55,786 nt of DNA from Clostridiales bacterium (GCA_031264755.1 JAISDO010000024.1:1-55786), one strand, 5' to 3'; positions 45,066-55,374 are shown, counted from the stretch's first letter. Numbers and translations: made by a program. The notes: generated from the sequence alone by a model not told the origin.

Positions 45066-46724
45066 TTATTTGGCCACTTCGGTATGACGCAACTCTCGTA
45101 TCACATTGACCTTGATTTGACCTGGGTATTGCATCTCGGTCTCTATCTGTTTGGCGACTTCTCTAGCCATGAACATGGCAGCAGTATCGTCTACCTCTGT
45201 AGGTTTGACTATTATGCGTAGCTCTCTACCAGCTTGTACCGCAAAAGACTTATCCACCCCTTTATAACTATTTGCTATCTTCTCTAATTGTTCTAGACGC
45301 TTGACATAATTGCCAAAGCTCTCACGTCTAGCCCCAGGACGTGCTCCACTAATGGCATCAGCAATTTGAACAATAACCGCCTCTACAGTCTCCATCTCTA
45401 TATCAAAGTGATGTGCTTCTATACAATGTATAACAGCCTGAGACTCATTGTATTTGCGACACAAGTCCGCACCTATCTGTATATGAGTACCCTCTATCTC
45501 ATAATCCAAAGCTTTGCCCAAGTCATGCAACAACGCTCCTCGCTTGCATACTTCTACATCTGCACCCAACTCTGCTCCAATATACCCAGCAAACTTAGCT
45601 GTCTCTATACTATGCGAGAGTTGATTTTGTCCATAGCTAGTACGATACTTGAGACGCCCAAGTGTCTTGACTATCTCTGGGTGCATACCAAATATACCTA
45701 GCTCATATACTGCTGCTTCGCCTGATTCTTTGATTTTGACCTCTATATCCTTACGCATCTTCTCAACAGTTTCTTCTATGCGTGTGGGATGTATGCGTCC
45801 ATCACTAATCAATTTTTCTAGAGTTAGTTTGGCTATCTCACGACGAACCGGGTCAAAACCTGACAATACTATAGCTTCGGGAGTATCATCTACCACAAAA
45901 TCCACACCTGTAGCCTGCTCTAGAGCCCTAATATTGCGTCCCTCTCTACCTATTATGCGTCCCTTCATATCGTCATTAGGCAACACTACGGTAGATATGG
46001 ACAATTCGCTAGCGTACTCCACGCCACCCTTTTGTATAGCAGCCGCTATTATGCTTCTGGCTCTTTGTTCGGCAGTAGTCAATGTCTCCTCTTGGATATC
46101 CTTAAGTATCTTGACTGCATCCTTTTTGGCATCTTCTTCAATAGTCTGCAACAATTGTTGTTTGGCGTCACTTTGCGTCAACTGAGCTACTCTCTCTATA
46201 GTCTCCAATACTTGAGCATGCAACACACTCAACTCTTGCTCTTTGAGCAACAACTGATCTTGATGTTGCTGATACTTGAGTTCTAACGCCTCTTGCCTCT
46301 CCCCGAATTGAGCTTTACGTTCTTCCTCTCGCTCTTTGAGTTGTTGTTTGAGCTCGTTATTTTGCTCTATTTTCTGAGCCAATGTCTCTTCTCTCTTGGC
46401 AATATACAATTCTTTTTTTTCTATTGCGTCTTCTTTTTGTTTGATTGATAATTTTTCTTGCCTTAATTGTTCTTTTTCAATTCTAAGTTCATTTTGTTGA
46501 TTGGTTGTTTGTCTTTCAAACTTCTCCTTATCCAGAGCAATCTGTTCGTGTGCGGACAAAACAAACTCTTTTGCTTGATTTTGTGCTTTGGCAATAACTT
46601 TCTGTAACCCTTCTTGCGTTGCTTGTTGTTTGCGTTCTATCAAATTTTTGGCTATCAGAAATCCTATTGCCGCACCTACTATTAAAGCAATAACTACCAA
46701 TATAGCTATTACTACTGGGTTCAT
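45066..46724 (-). CDS. rny: Ribonuclease Y
   Basis: This 552-aa membrane-anchored endoribonuclease starts mRNA decay in Firmicutes. It has an N-terminal membrane helix (about 5-25), a long charged coiled coil (30-210), a KH domain (GRIIGREGRNIRALEQATGVDFVVDDTPE near 255) and an HD domain with HDLGKALD near 390. The C-terminus ends VIRELRHTEVAK, typical of the family. The ATG has an AGGAGA ribosome site. RicT, its specificity partner in Bacillus, is also in this window. Confidence 0.97.
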   Translation of the reverse strand: MNPVVIAILVVIALIVGAAIGFLIAKNLIERKQQATQEGLQKVIAKAQNQAKEFVLSAHEQIALDKEKFERQTTNQQNELRIEKEQLRQEKLSIKQKEDAIEKKELYIAKREETLAQKIEQNNELKQQLKEREEERKAQFGERQEALELKYQQHQDQLLLKEQELSVLHAQVLETIERVAQLTQSDAKQQLLQTIEEDAKKDAVKILKDIQEETLTTAEQRARSIIAAAIQKGGVEYASELSISTVVLPNDDMKGRIIGREGRNIRALEQATGVDFVVDDTPEAIVLSGFDPVRREIAKLTLEKLISDGRIHPTRIEETVEKMRKDIEVKIKESGEAAVYELGIFGMHPEIVKTLGRLKYRTSYGQNQLSHSIETAKFAGYIGAELGADVEVCKRGALLHDLGKALDYEIEGTHIQIGADLCRKYNESQAVIHCIEAHHFDIEMETVEAVIVQIADAISGARPGARRESFGNYVKRLEQLEKIANSYKGVDKSFAVQAGRELRIIVKPTEVDDTAAMFMAREVAKQIETEMQYPGQIKVNVIRELRHTEVAK

Positions 46725-46734
46725 TCTTCTCCTA

Positions 46735-47370
46735 AATTGGACGATATTTCTGAGATTTGGCTGTTTTATTTGTGCCTACAAACTCGTCCCTATATTTGTA
46801 CTTGTATGAGAGATTTGGTTGAAACAAGTTGCCACAATTCAATTGATTGCACGCCAATATCAAACATATGACCCAACACTCACGCAGAGTGGACACACGT
46901 GGGCTAATGTGACCAATCTAGCATTTTACTACAACACAAACTACTATACACTATATAGTATAGCACAATCAACCACCAAAATCAACAATAACAAACCTCT
47001 AACCAAAAATACTGTATACAAACAAGAGTTGTGACACAACAGACAACCAAACTCACGATACTACCAGATCTAAGTCTACAATTTTTGATACCTATGTCTA
47101 CTATATACCTAGTCCTGTCAACACATATTTGGCTCAGTCCAAGTGAGACTAATAAGACTTGATTGTCTTGATATACATCGCTTATCAACAATATTAGCAA
47201 TATCAACACACAAAGACTAGTGTACACAAATAAGTATACACTAGTCTTTGCCACCTAATCTATCTGGCAATTGACATGACTGCTAGGCAATATCTCAAGC
47301 GTTGCATATGCAAAATGCCAATTTTGCCATTACACCGATCCACACTATACTCAATTATAGTTGGAGCATT
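46735..47370. other. Intergenic region between enolase and RNase Y genes
   Basis: About 630 bp. A 90-codon minus-strand frame (46982-47254) would encode a two-helix membrane peptide, but its start lies inside a long inverted repeat and no ribosome site precedes it; I do not call it a gene. The dyad at 47211-47250 (14-bp arms around 12 nt) lies 120 bp after enolase and may end that transcript, though no U-run follows. The rny promoter must lie within this region, but I cannot place it. Confidence 0.4.
47211..47250. repeat. Inverted repeat downstream of enolase
   Basis: Perfect 14-bp arms (CAAAGACTAGTGTA and TACACTAGTCTTTG) with a 12-nt loop. It may be a terminator-like structure or a protein-binding site; there is no following T-run on the minus strand. 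Confidence 0.5.
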
Positions 47371-48642
47371 TTACAGTTGACTATCTATCAAAATCAGTCT
47401 ATTGTACTTAGCTACTCTATCCGTACGTGACAAGCTACCTGTCTTGATCTGCCCCGCCTTGACTGCCACTGCTATGTCTGCTATAGTGGTATCTTCGGTC
47501 TCACCACTACGGTGAGAGATAACAGTCTTGTATCCAGCGTCATGTGCCATCTTGATGCAATCTAGTGTCTCAGTCAATGACCCTATCTGGTTGACTTTGA
47601 TTAGGATTGCGTTGCAAGCACCTTTGGCAATACCGTCCTTGAGTCTAGTAGTATTAGTGCAAAAAAAGTCATCGCCAACTATTTGGATTTTGTTACCCAA
47701 TTGCTTGGTCATTGATACATAACCATCCCAGTCATTCTGATCTAGACCATCTTCTATACTAGCTATATCAAAGTCTTGACAAAGTTTGGTATAGTAGTCC
47801 ACCATCTCTGCTCCAGTCAATTGCTTGCCATCAAAAGCATACTTGCCGGTTTTGTCGTCATAAAACTCACTAGCTGCCACATCTAGACAAAGTTTGAAAT
47901 CTGAACCCATCTTGTAACCAGCTTTGTGGACTGCTTCTACACACAACTCAAGACCTTCTCTGTTAGCTTTGAGTGATGGGGCAAAACCTCCCTCGTCACC
48001 TACACCCGTCAAGAGTCCTTTGGACTTGAGTATGGACTTGAGTGCATGAAACACTTCGGCACCCATACGCACAGCTTGAGCTATAGTCTTGGCACCAACA
48101 GGCTGAACCATGAATTCTTGTATATCTAGATTGTTGTCAGCGTGAGCCCCTCCATTGATGATGTTCATCATAGGCAACGGAAGATCACTACCCACGGCAT
48201 GCCCACCCAACTTAGTATTGTACAAATCAGCCAAATAACGATAAGGTTCTTGCCCTTTAGCCACACTAGCACACCTAGCCGCCGCTAGAGATACCGCAAG
48301 TATTGCGTTGGCACCCAATGTAGCCTTGTTGGGTGTACCATCAAGCTTTATCATCAATTCGTCTATAGCACGTTGTGCGGTCACATCATGCCCTATCAAT
48401 GCTTGTCTTATCGTTGTGTTGACATTGTTAACGGCTTTAGTCACACCTTTGCCAATGTACCTAGTCTTGTCACCATCACGCAACTCTACTGCTTCATACT
48501 CACCTGTACTAGCACCACTAGGTACAATAGCCATACCATACGCCGTAGCAGTCTTGTCAACTCCAGCGTACACTTCGGCTAGCACTGTAGGATTGCCACG
48601 ACTATCCAATACTTCATAAGCTTTGATATCTATTATTTTCAT
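47371..48642 (-). CDS. eno: Enolase
   Basis: This 423-aa glycolytic enzyme interconverts 2-phosphoglycerate and phosphoenolpyruvate. Catalytic and metal-binding signatures are intact: [10 protein letters not shown] near 17, the flexible loop [29 protein letters not shown] near 204, the metal ligands in [10 protein letters not shown] and [13 protein letters not shown], and [18 protein letters not shown] near the end. An AGGAGT ribosome site precedes the ATG. It is a single gene, 186 bp from the next one. Confidence 0.98.
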   Translation of the reverse strand: MKIIDIKAYEVLDSRGNPTVLAEVYAGVDKTATAYGMAIVPSGASTGEYEAVELRDGDKTRYIGKGVTKAVNNVNTTIRQALIGHDVTAQRAIDELMIKLDGTPNKATLGANAILAVSLAAARCASVAKGQEPYRYLADLYNTKLGGHAVGSDLPLPMMNIINGGAHADNNLDIQEFMVQPVGAKTIAQAVRMGAEVFHALKSILKSKGLLTGVGDEGGFAPSLKANREGLELCVEAVHKAGYKMGSDFKLCLDVAASEFYDDKTGKYAFDGKQLTGAEMVDYYTKLCQDFDIASIEDGLDQNDWDGYVSMTKQLGNKIQIVGDDFFCTNTTRLKDGIAKGACNAILIKVNQIGSLTETLDCIKMAHDAGYKTVISHRSGETEDTTIADIAVAVKAGQIKTGSLSRTDRVAKYNRLILIDSQL

Positions 48643-48828
48643 AATACTCCTAAGGGCAATATACCCTAATCAATAATTTGGTCTATACATTTTTGTCTAC
48701 ACGAATCAATCCATGCTCAAAAAAGATAATCTAAACATATTTTGTCCAGACAACTCACCCGATATATCATACGACATCTACACTCAACTACACATCAAGA
48801 TAGCAACTTGCATAGACAGTACACAAGG

Positions 48829-49209
48829 TTACTTTGAATGTATCTCTTGGAATTTGCGCAAGGTTATACCACCTACACCTACATTATCTAGCGAATTTTC
48901 TCTAAGATATACAGACACCGACTTGCTATCCGCTACCAATACTTTGGACAACACAGTCTTGAATGCTTTGACCAATTCGTACTTCTGGTTGCCTGTATAT
49001 GCCGTACTCTCATATGTCACCGTGTGATGTATTGTATCCAAAAAAGATGTAGAGGCTATCAACACATTAGGGGAGAGTTCTTTGAGATAGACATAATAGA
49101 ATTTGGTATCAATACCCATTATCCTAGCAGCAGCATCAGTCAAATGTTGTATCAATTGTTCCTTTTGGGCTAATGATAATGTAGCTCCTTCATAAGTAAT
49201 AACAGGCAT
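48829..49209 (-). CDS. Tandem 4-oxalocrotonate tautomerase-like protein
   Basis: This 126-aa protein is built of two tautomerase-like halves. The first half begins MPVITYEG, so after Met removal Pro1 would be the catalytic base. The second half (from HTVTYEST...) repeats the beta-alpha-beta plan and ends ENSLDNVGVGGITL, the family's closing motif, but lacks a proline start. Such fused tautomerases occur in many bacteria with unassigned substrates. An extended -10 (TGA-TATAAT, 49231-49236) lies just upstream, followed by a GAGAG-rich ribosome region. Confidence 0.75.
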   Translation of the reverse strand: MPVITYEGATLSLAQKEQLIQHLTDAAARIMGIDTKFYYVYLKELSPNVLIASTSFLDTIHHTVTYESTAYTGNQKYELVKAFKTVLSKVLVADSKSVSVYLRENSLDNVGVGGITLRKFQEIHSK

Positions 49210-49266
49210 AGATACCGCTCTCTCTTTAATATTATATCACTGCAATCCAATACAAAGACAACAACC

Positions 49267-49902
49267 CTAACGACGTTCAACTATATCTTTGACAGTACTG
49301 TGCAAATTGCTGGTGTTGGCATATACAGTAAATGGATACACTACATTGTCCTCTATGTCACTTATGTTGCTACCCACAAAGTCAGCATACTTGTACACCA
49401 ACACCCTAATCGCTGTCAAATCTCCATCATTGCCAAACACAAGCCTAACAGTATCAAACTCCAACACCGTGCCTTGTATAGAGATAGCTCTAATTTGACC
49501 AGTACCATAGAACAACTCTATCATATATTGATCGTTGCCCGCCTGAACTGATCTCAATTGCTCTCTATTGAGTTGCACCCTCTCACCGTCGCCGTCTACT
49601 TCAAACCTAGTCTCACCAAATCCACGTCCACTCATGACACTGACAATCAACCTAAAACCAGTATTGTCTAGAGCGTCCTTAAATTCGTTGAATTCGTCCA
49701 CAACCCTAATGTCATCAGACTCAGGTGACAACGGCGGAGTAGCAAGATTCTGATCAGACGAATTATAGATAAGGACTTCGGTATACCCAGTAGGCAACTC
49801 ACTCAAGAACCTATGTTGTACAAAGTACAACACAGCCACACAAGCAATCAACGCTGCCGCTACAACACAAATAATACTAACTGTTATTTTTTTTGCTTTC
49901 AT
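49267..49902 (-). CDS. Hypothetical membrane-anchored extracellular protein
   Basis: This 211-aa protein has an N-terminal signal-anchor helix (about 6-29) and a 180-residue beta-rich external domain (FRLIVSVMSGRGFGETRFEVDGDGERVQLNREQ, FDTVRLVFGNDGDLTAIRVLVYKY). I see no catalytic motif and no lipobox. It lies downstream of ftsH, separated by 117 bp that contain a CRISPR-repeat-like hairpin. The function is unknown. Confidence 0.75.
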   Translation of the reverse strand: MKAKKITVSIICVVAAALIACVAVLYFVQHRFLSELPTGYTEVLIYNSSDQNLATPPLSPESDDIRVVDEFNEFKDALDNTGFRLIVSVMSGRGFGETRFEVDGDGERVQLNREQLRSVQAGNDQYMIELFYGTGQIRAISIQGTVLEFDTVRLVFGNDGDLTAIRVLVYKYADFVGSNISDIEDNVVYPFTVYANTSNLHSTVKDIVERR

Positions 49903-49947
49903 TGCCTACTCAATCATTTGCTCAAAATGCACAACCAAGATACATGG

Positions 49948-49982
49948 TCCAATCTATGCCCCTAATCAATACATGGAGCGAC
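49948..49982 (-). repeat. CRISPR-repeat-like hairpin far from the array
   Basis: In minus-strand sense it begins GTCGCTCCATG and ends in GGGGCATAGATTGGA, keeping the ends of the I-C repeat and a five-pair stem (GCTCC/GGGGC). It resembles the degenerate copy at 26310-26344. It lies between ftsH and the next gene, in the same orientation as transcription, 15 kb from the cas operon. Confidence 0.5.
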
Positions 49983-50019
49983 ACATTTTGATACAAGATA
50001 ACACACTATATCAACTCAA

Positions 50020-52038
50020 TTATACTGTACCAGAAGGACTATTGCTCGCATTTGAAGTAGTCACAATATCTGTAGTTTGTGACAATAGTGGATTGACTTT
50101 GCGACTACCTGTCTTGCTATCTATATACTCCACAACAGTATTGGCATCTTTGCCCTCCATAAGCATTGCTACTTCTTCGGCATATATAGTCTCTCGTTCT
50201 ACCAATACTCTAGCCATAGCATCCATTATTGAGCGTTTTTCGGTCAAGATACGCAATGCTGTCTGGTGACCTTCTTCTATTATGCGATGTATCTCAGCAT
50301 CAATCTTGCCAGTAATAACCTCGCTAGTGTTGGCATGACTACTAGAATAATCTCTCCCAAGGAAGACTTCGCCACCACTGCCATAGAAGACTGGACCAAT
50401 CTCCTTAGACATACCCCACTCAGTGACCATCTTGCGAGCTATAGTAGTGACCTGTTTGATATCACCGGCGGCTCCCGCACTAAAGTCATGTATAACTATC
50501 TCTTCGGCAGCACGCCCACCCATAGCCATAGCAATCTGAGCAGTAAGCTTGTTGATAGTATAATCATTGTCGTCGTTGTCTGGACGCATCATTGTATAGC
50601 CCGCTGCTTGACCACGAGGGATAATACTAACTTCGTGCACAGGGTCGCATTCGGATAGACTTCGGGCAACTATAGCATGACCTGCTTCGTGGTATGCAGT
50701 GTTGCGTTTGTCCATCTCTGTCACTAGCCTTGACTTTTTTTGTGGTCCTAACACTACCTTGTTGATGCCTTCGTAGATATCTTGCATATTGATCTGTGTG
50801 CGAGAGTCTCTAGCACACAATATAGCTGCTTCGTTGAGCAAGTTCTCTATATCAGCACCACTAAATCCACTAGTCAACCTAGCAAGCACCTTAAAGTCTA
50901 TATCCTTGCTCATTGGCTTGTTGCGACTATGAACCTTGAAGATAGCCTCACGACCACGCACATCAGGTGTATGGACATATATCTGCCTATCAAACCTACC
51001 CGGTCTCAAGAGTGCAGGGTCTAGGACGTCTGCCCTATTAGTGGCTGCCATGACTATTACACCTTCGTTGGATACGAATCCGTCCATGTGTACGAGCAAC
51101 TGGTTGAGCGTCTGTTCGCGCTCGTCATGACCTCCGCCCATACCCGCACCACGTTGTCTACCCACAGCATCTATCTCATCAATAAATATTATGCAAGGCA
51201 TATTACGTTTGGCTTGTTCAAATAGATCCCTAACACGGCTAGCACCAACACCAACAAACATCTCTACAAAATCACTACCAGATATACTAAAGAACGGCAC
51301 ATTTGCCTCACCTGCTACTGCCTTGGCAAACAGAGTCTTGCCTGTACCTGGAGGACCTACGAGCAAGACACCTTTGGGTATCCTTGCCCCAACTGTTGTA
51401 AATTTGGCAGGAGATTTGAGAAACTCTACTATCTCTTTGAGTTCTTCTTTTTCTTCTTCGGCACCAGCAACATCACCAAAATGCACTTTGGTTGATGTAG
51501 TCAACTGTGCATGCGTCTTGCCAAAATTGAGTGCACTACTATTGGACTTGGACATCATACGGAAGATAAAGATAGCCAATACTATCAACAAAATTATAGG
51601 CAAAAAGCTAAGTATCAAACTCCAAATATTAGTGGCATACCTATTGTTAAACCTGTATTCTATCCTTAGCTCTTCCCATTTTTTGTCAAAACCATCTTGA
51701 TCCAAATTGCCTTCTGCATCTGTATAATCCGTTATCAAGGCAGCTCTCAAGTCTTCGTTGTATTGGGTGACAGCGTCGGATATGAGATTCTCTCTAGCGA
51801 ACAACTCCCATGTAGCATTGCCAGGAAAACCACTCCTATCCCCTTTGGAATCCAACACTTTGATTGTGTCATTGTCTACACTAACAGCAATGACATTGCC
51901 ATTGTTGAGCTCGTGTATAAATCTTTCGTAACTGATACTATTGGATTTGTTAGAGTTGACAACAAACCAAAAAGCAAACGCCAATAGCAATACCAACGCT
52001 ACTAATATACCTATAAAACCTTTAGTGCTACTTTTCAC
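50020..52038 (-). CDS. ftsH: ATP-dependent zinc metalloprotease FtsH
   Basis: This 672-aa membrane protease performs quality control of membrane and some cytosolic proteins. It has a first membrane helix (about 8-28), an external loop and a second helix (about 140-162). The AAA module follows with GPPGTGKT (Walker A near 228), [11 protein letters not shown] (Walker B) and the SRH GRFDRQI. The zinc protease motif is HEAGH near 450. The start codon is GTG behind a GGGGAG site 11 nt upstream. The length and motifs are standard. Confidence 0.97.
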   Translation of the reverse strand: MKSSTKGFIGILVALVLLLAFAFWFVVNSNKSNSISYERFIHELNNGNVIAVSVDNDTIKVLDSKGDRSGFPGNATWELFARENLISDAVTQYNEDLRAALITDYTDAEGNLDQDGFDKKWEELRIEYRFNNRYATNIWSLILSFLPIILLIVLAIFIFRMMSKSNSSALNFGKTHAQLTTSTKVHFGDVAGAEEEKEELKEIVEFLKSPAKFTTVGARIPKGVLLVGPPGTGKTLFAKAVAGEANVPFFSISGSDFVEMFVGVGASRVRDLFEQAKRNMPCIIFIDEIDAVGRQRGAGMGGGHDEREQTLNQLLVHMDGFVSNEGVIVMAATNRADVLDPALLRPGRFDRQIYVHTPDVRGREAIFKVHSRNKPMSKDIDFKVLARLTSGFSGADIENLLNEAAILCARDSRTQINMQDIYEGINKVVLGPQKKSRLVTEMDKRNTAYHEAGHAIVARSLSECDPVHEVSIIPRGQAAGYTMMRPDNDDNDYTINKLTAQIAMAMGGRAAEEIVIHDFSAGAAGDIKQVTTIARKMVTEWGMSKEIGPVFYGSGGEVFLGRDYSSSHANTSEVITGKIDAEIHRIIEEGHQTALRILTEKRSIMDAMARVLVERETIYAEEVAMLMEGKDANTVVEYIDSKTGSRKVNPLLSQTTDIVTTSNASNSPSGTV

Positions 52039-52176
52039 TAATCCAAAATCTCCCCAAAAAAACTAGTTGCAACAACTGGTGTGCCTTGATATACCCAAAT
52101 ACAATAGCAATACGCTCAACCATCATTGCATATCTTGGCAACTAACTATACTTAGTATTCCACCAATTTACAGTCC

Positions 52177-52205
52177 ATTATAGCACAATCCCAAAAAAAA
52201 TGCAA
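52177..52205 (-). promoter_or_regulatory. Promoter of ftsH
   Basis: TTGCAT (52200-52205), 17 bp ending in TGC, TATAAT (52177-52182) on the minus strand: an extended, perfect -10. It leaves a leader of about 130 nt before the GTG start codon. Confidence 0.6.
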
Positions 52206-52395
52206 ATATTTTGCAATTGGATTTGGGCAACAAGAAGATACAAAGCCTATCAAACAAGCACTGTTGCACTACTATACCAAGATACAAGCGGATCTTTGGC
52301 AGTCAAATTTGGCTTGGATTGTACATGCAATAATATACCAATGCAATAAGGCAATATATAGTATAAAGCTTGGATTGTTTGCTCAAACTAGTTGT

Positions 52396-52698
52396 ATGAA
52401 AGATCTAAAATGCGGATTGAGAGATTGTAGATACAACAAGGGATATTGTTGTGTATCAAAAAAGATAGGAATAGACCACAACACCGACTGCATATCATAC
52501 ACCCCATCAGAACACAAACGCAAATCTCTCTTTGAGAGTGGCGAAGACTTTGCCCCTGCCAATTATAGTGTAGATACAGCCATAGAGTGCAAGGCATCTT
52601 GCATCTTCAACAAAAACGACAAGTGTATTGCCAACGGCATAACAGTCATGAACACAGAAGAAGACAAAGCCATGTGCATGTCATTTGTATCACAATAA
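52396..52698 (+). CDS. DUF1540 zinc-ribbon-like protein (two cysteine clusters)
   Basis: This 100-aa protein is the only well-supported plus-strand gene. It carries two DUF1540-type modules, each a short Cys-rich unit: LKCGLRDCRYNKGYCCVSKKIGI...DC and IECKASCIFNKNDKCIANGITVM...C. They probably bind metal; the family is common in Clostridia, of unknown function. I chose the ATG at 52396, which starts right before the first cluster, rather than an upstream in-frame ATG (52264) whose extra 44 residues do not look conserved. No strong ribosome site is visible. Confidence 0.7.
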   Translation: MKDLKCGLRDCRYNKGYCCVSKKIGIDHNTDCISYTPSEHKRKSLFESGEDFAPANYSVDTAIECKASCIFNKNDKCIANGITVMNTEEDKAMCMSFVSQ

Positions 52699-52740
52699 TC
52701 ACATTATACAAGTAATAATGATGCCAAGCATCCAAATATC

Positions 52741-52773
52741 AAACCAGCAAAGTTCTATGACATTTGCTGGTTT
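52741..52773. terminator. Bidirectional terminator between convergent genes
   Basis: A perfect 11-bp stem (AAACCAGCAAA / TTTGCTGGTTT, 11-nt loop) lies between the ends of the DUF1540 gene (plus) and the InlB-repeat gene (minus). The A/T flanks give short U-runs in both directions. Confidence 0.7.
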
Positions 52774-52825
52774 GTTGATGCCAATCCCTAAGTTGTACCG
52801 TCCCGCCATACTATACAACGATTGG

Positions 52826-53710
52826 CTATACTTCTATCCACACATTGTCTTCTTCCACAAATCTCCAACACTTTTTCTTTGTTTTGTTGAATTTGCGTAA
52901 TAGTATCAGACACAGTACTATACCCAATGCTGATCCCATGCCTATATAAAAAAGTATTTGCCCTGAATAATCATTGTAATCCAATAGACCAAATCCTTCG
53001 CCCGCTGTCGCCGACACCCATCTAGCATACAACACCCCATCACCTTTGATATCCCATATATGGATATTGTTCATGTCAGCATCGTAATACTGTGTCCCAC
53101 CATACTCCGGTTGACTCCAATAACCCAAAAATCTATACATAGTCCTTATGGGTGGATTAATACCACTTTCCATACCTTGATTAAACAATACTGTTATCTG
53201 TCTAGTCCCCCTAACTCCACCCATTTGGTCAAAACTGACGATATGGCGACTACGCCAACGAGCATACAATATAGAATCATTTGGCTTGTCCCAATCATTG
53301 ATGCTCTGCAACAATATACCATAGTATTGTTTGCCTCCGTCCTCTGGCTCGTCCCAAAATCCTAAGAAGACATGATTGAGCCTAGTTGGTCTAATTATCT
53401 CCAATCCCTCTCCAGTAGGTGTAGGCATAGACTCACCATACTCTACCCCCAATGTTTGTATTGGAGCATTGCCACCATTAGGATCAAGCGTCAACACAAA
53501 TTTCTGCCCTTCGCTATCTTTGGCGTGTTTGTACCTAACACTGTCTAGATTGGATTGTGATTGAGACAATAATACATCACTTTGTACAACACCAACCGTG
53601 TTGTGTATGTTGTATTGGTTCCAATTGCCAAATATCGCAATGCAAAACATACTTGTCAATATCACAAGCATCAATATATGCACCAAAGATTTTTTAACAA
53701 TATTAATCAT
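52826..53710 (-). CDS. InlB B-repeat membrane protein
   Basis: A 294-aa surface protein with an N-terminal signal or anchor helix (about 10-30). Two Listeria-Bacteroides B-repeats follow (FVLTLDPNGGNAPIQTLGVEYGE ... LYARW and VSFDQMGGVRGTRQITVLFN ... LYARWV, about 70-235), then a C-terminal membrane helix (about 250-272) and a basic tail KFNKTKKK. The double-anchored layout differs from wall-bound LPXTG proteins. It resembles the next gene upstream and shares the repeat type with the toxin operon at the left end. Confidence 0.8.
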   Translation of the reverse strand: MINIVKKSLVHILMLVILTSMFCIAIFGNWNQYNIHNTVGVVQSDVLLSQSQSNLDSVRYKHAKDSEGQKFVLTLDPNGGNAPIQTLGVEYGESMPTPTGEGLEIIRPTRLNHVFLGFWDEPEDGGKQYYGILLQSINDWDKPNDSILYARWRSRHIVSFDQMGGVRGTRQITVLFNQGMESGINPPIRTMYRFLGYWSQPEYGGTQYYDADMNNIHIWDIKGDGVLYARWVSATAGEGFGLLDYNDYSGQILFYIGMGSALGIVLCLILLRKFNKTKKKCWRFVEEDNVWIEV

Positions 53711-53794
53711 AATCTTGTATTATTGAGAGATAGAGAGTACAAAGAAGATCAAAGAACAATAGATGTCATCAATTAGGTTGTTGCACCGCCATGT

Positions 53795-54688
53795 TTACCA
53801 CCAATCATTATTTTTGTTGTTGCGTGAGGGTTGTATATAACCATAATAGTTTTGACGCAACTTTGCTCTACGTTTGCGTACAAAAATTATTGTAGACAAA
53901 AGACCTATTATTACAAAACCCAATACCAAAAATGCCACAACCCACATTACTGTACCAATATCACTAAAACCACTTTTGATATCTCCCGAATTTGGTTTGG
54001 GACCAATTCGTTCCCACATGGCATGCAACTCTGGATAACCCTGTGGATAGGCATCGGATTTTTCGCCGTTAGGACCATCATTCTCATACAAAAACCAATC
54101 TCTCACACTAGTCATTATCCCACCACCACCACTCTCACCGTCATAGAACTGGACGCCCATCTGGTTCATGGCACCGTCCGCCTTATCATACTCCCAATTC
54201 AACGAAATTCTTGCTGTCCAATAACCTCTAAACAAAAAGCCTAACTTGGTAGGAGCTACCGCCTTAGGCATTGGTTGCCCAAAAACAGCATCTATATAGT
54301 CGGTTCCGCCTTGTCCGCCAACCTTATTAAAAATAACTTTCTGCACTCTGCCTGTTGATGTGTCAACAGGTATACCTGCAACATTATTGTCCTCTTGAGT
54401 GACATCTTGATTGGTAGAAGACTCTCCATCATAGGTATTGTCAATCAATATCCCACCTAGGTCAAGCCCTTCGTCTCCCCAGTTGGATACCCCACTAGTT
54501 GCACCACTCATTGTCTCGTCTTGTGTGTACATATGAGCATAGTATGATCTACTATACTCATACACATAACTAGATTGGTCAGTCGCACCTACATGACTAC
54601 AAGTGACATTGACACTCACCCAACCAGCCAAGATTAGCACAACAAGATACATCATTAGCCAATATGTCCCATATAGTTTTTTGTACAT
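53795..54688 (-). CDS. InlB B-repeat-like membrane protein
   Basis: A protein of 297 aa from the ATG at 54688. I prefer this start because a -10 box lies 12 nt upstream, which rules out the longer frame starting at 54751. It has a signal or anchor helix (about 8-27), a low-complexity acidic/Ser-Thr region, then a diverged B-repeat (VQKVIFNKVGGQGGTDYIDAVFG ... PELHAMWERIG). A C-terminal membrane helix (about 240-268) and basic tail (RKRRAKLRQNY) follow. It is adjacent to spoIIR and the other InlB-repeat gene; a role at the forespore or cell surface is possible but not shown. Confidence 0.75.
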   Translation of the reverse strand: MYKKLYGTYWLMMYLVVLILAGWVSVNVTCSHVGATDQSSYVYEYSRSYYAHMYTQDETMSGATSGVSNWGDEGLDLGGILIDNTYDGESSTNQDVTQEDNNVAGIPVDTSTGRVQKVIFNKVGGQGGTDYIDAVFGQPMPKAVAPTKLGFLFRGYWTARISLNWEYDKADGAMNQMGVQFYDGESGGGGIMTSVRDWFLYENDGPNGEKSDAYPQGYPELHAMWERIGPKPNSGDIKSGFSDIGTVMWVVAFLVLGFVIIGLLSTIIFVRKRRAKLRQNYYGYIQPSRNNKNNDWW

Positions 54689-54694
54689 ATTATC

Positions 54695-54723
54695 ATTATA
54701 ACAATATACATACCAAAATACAA
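54695..54723 (-). promoter_or_regulatory. Promoter giving a leaderless InlB-repeat mRNA
   Basis: TTGTAT (54718-54723), 17 bp, TATAAT (54695-54700) on the minus strand, then 6 bp to the ATG at 54688. The start point should fall on or next to the start codon. Confidence 0.55.
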
Positions 54724-54835
54724 CCGTATAGCAATGGTAGTTTGTTGTCAATATTTACAAACGTGTACAAACTACATACAAAATGAGCGACAAATGTTAC
54801 AACACTTGCCGCCCATTCACAATTTGACATTGCAA

Positions 54836-55369
54836 TCAATCCCAAAAACTCTTCCACCACTCTAGCAACCACGACCTATACTCCACACTGTCGTTGACAT
54901 CACCAAGAAAACATAACGGTGGATATACTACGCACCACCAATTCTGCCCATTGCCCTCGCCCAATGTCACCATCAACGCATCATAGTACCCGCTATCTAC
55001 CACTATGCTCTCATACATCCTAGCAGGAAAAAACTCATATCCAAGTGTGACTTGAGACTTGTATGATTTGGATTGTTGTATTAGAACATTGTCAGTCCAG
55101 GCAACTATATCGCCTTGCAATTGCTGGAGCTTGTCGTATGCTTGATTGCGATCTCTCACTCCCTGCAACTTGTCTGTCAACTCGCTAGTAATAACATCTC
55201 GTACTACATACTTGACAGATTGATCTGCATCACTATCACTATTGGCTATTATATGTATACGTATCAATTGCGTCTTGTCCATTCCCCGTTGACTAGGTAC
55301 CATCAATATACCTACCACTATACACACTGCCACAATCATTGCTATGGCTATCTTTTTTGTCTTTGTCAT
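54836..55369 (-). CDS. spoIIR: Stage II sporulation protein R
   Basis: A 177-aa secreted signalling protein. In Bacillus it is made in the forespore under SigF and triggers SpoIIGA to activate SigE in the mother cell. It has a signal or anchor helix (about 7-24) followed by the hallmark LIRIHIIANSDSDADQSVKYVVRDVI near 38-62. The conserved VTLGYEFFPARMYESIVVDSG and GNGQNWWCVVYPPLC follow near the end. I start it at 55369 (MTKTKK), since the promoter-like element sits right in front; an upstream in-frame start would put it inside the gene. It indicates an endospore former. Confidence 0.93.
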   Translation of the reverse strand: MTKTKKIAIAMIVAVCIVVGILMVPSQRGMDKTQLIRIHIIANSDSDADQSVKYVVRDVITSELTDKLQGVRDRNQAYDKLQQLQGDIVAWTDNVLIQQSKSYKSQVTLGYEFFPARMYESIVVDSGYYDALMVTLGEGNGQNWWCVVYPPLCFLGDVNDSVEYRSWLLEWWKSFWD

Positions 55370-55374
55370 GTATT

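Noticed and set aside
46982..47254. 90-codon frame with two hydrophobic segments
   Set aside because: The start lies in a long inverted repeat, there is no ribosome site and no resemblance to a known family; kept only as a note.
54760..54795. Another possible repeat-like sequence ending ATGAGCGAC after spoIIR
   Set aside because: Only the last ten or so bases match and no paired stem is visible; too weak compared with the copy at 49948.
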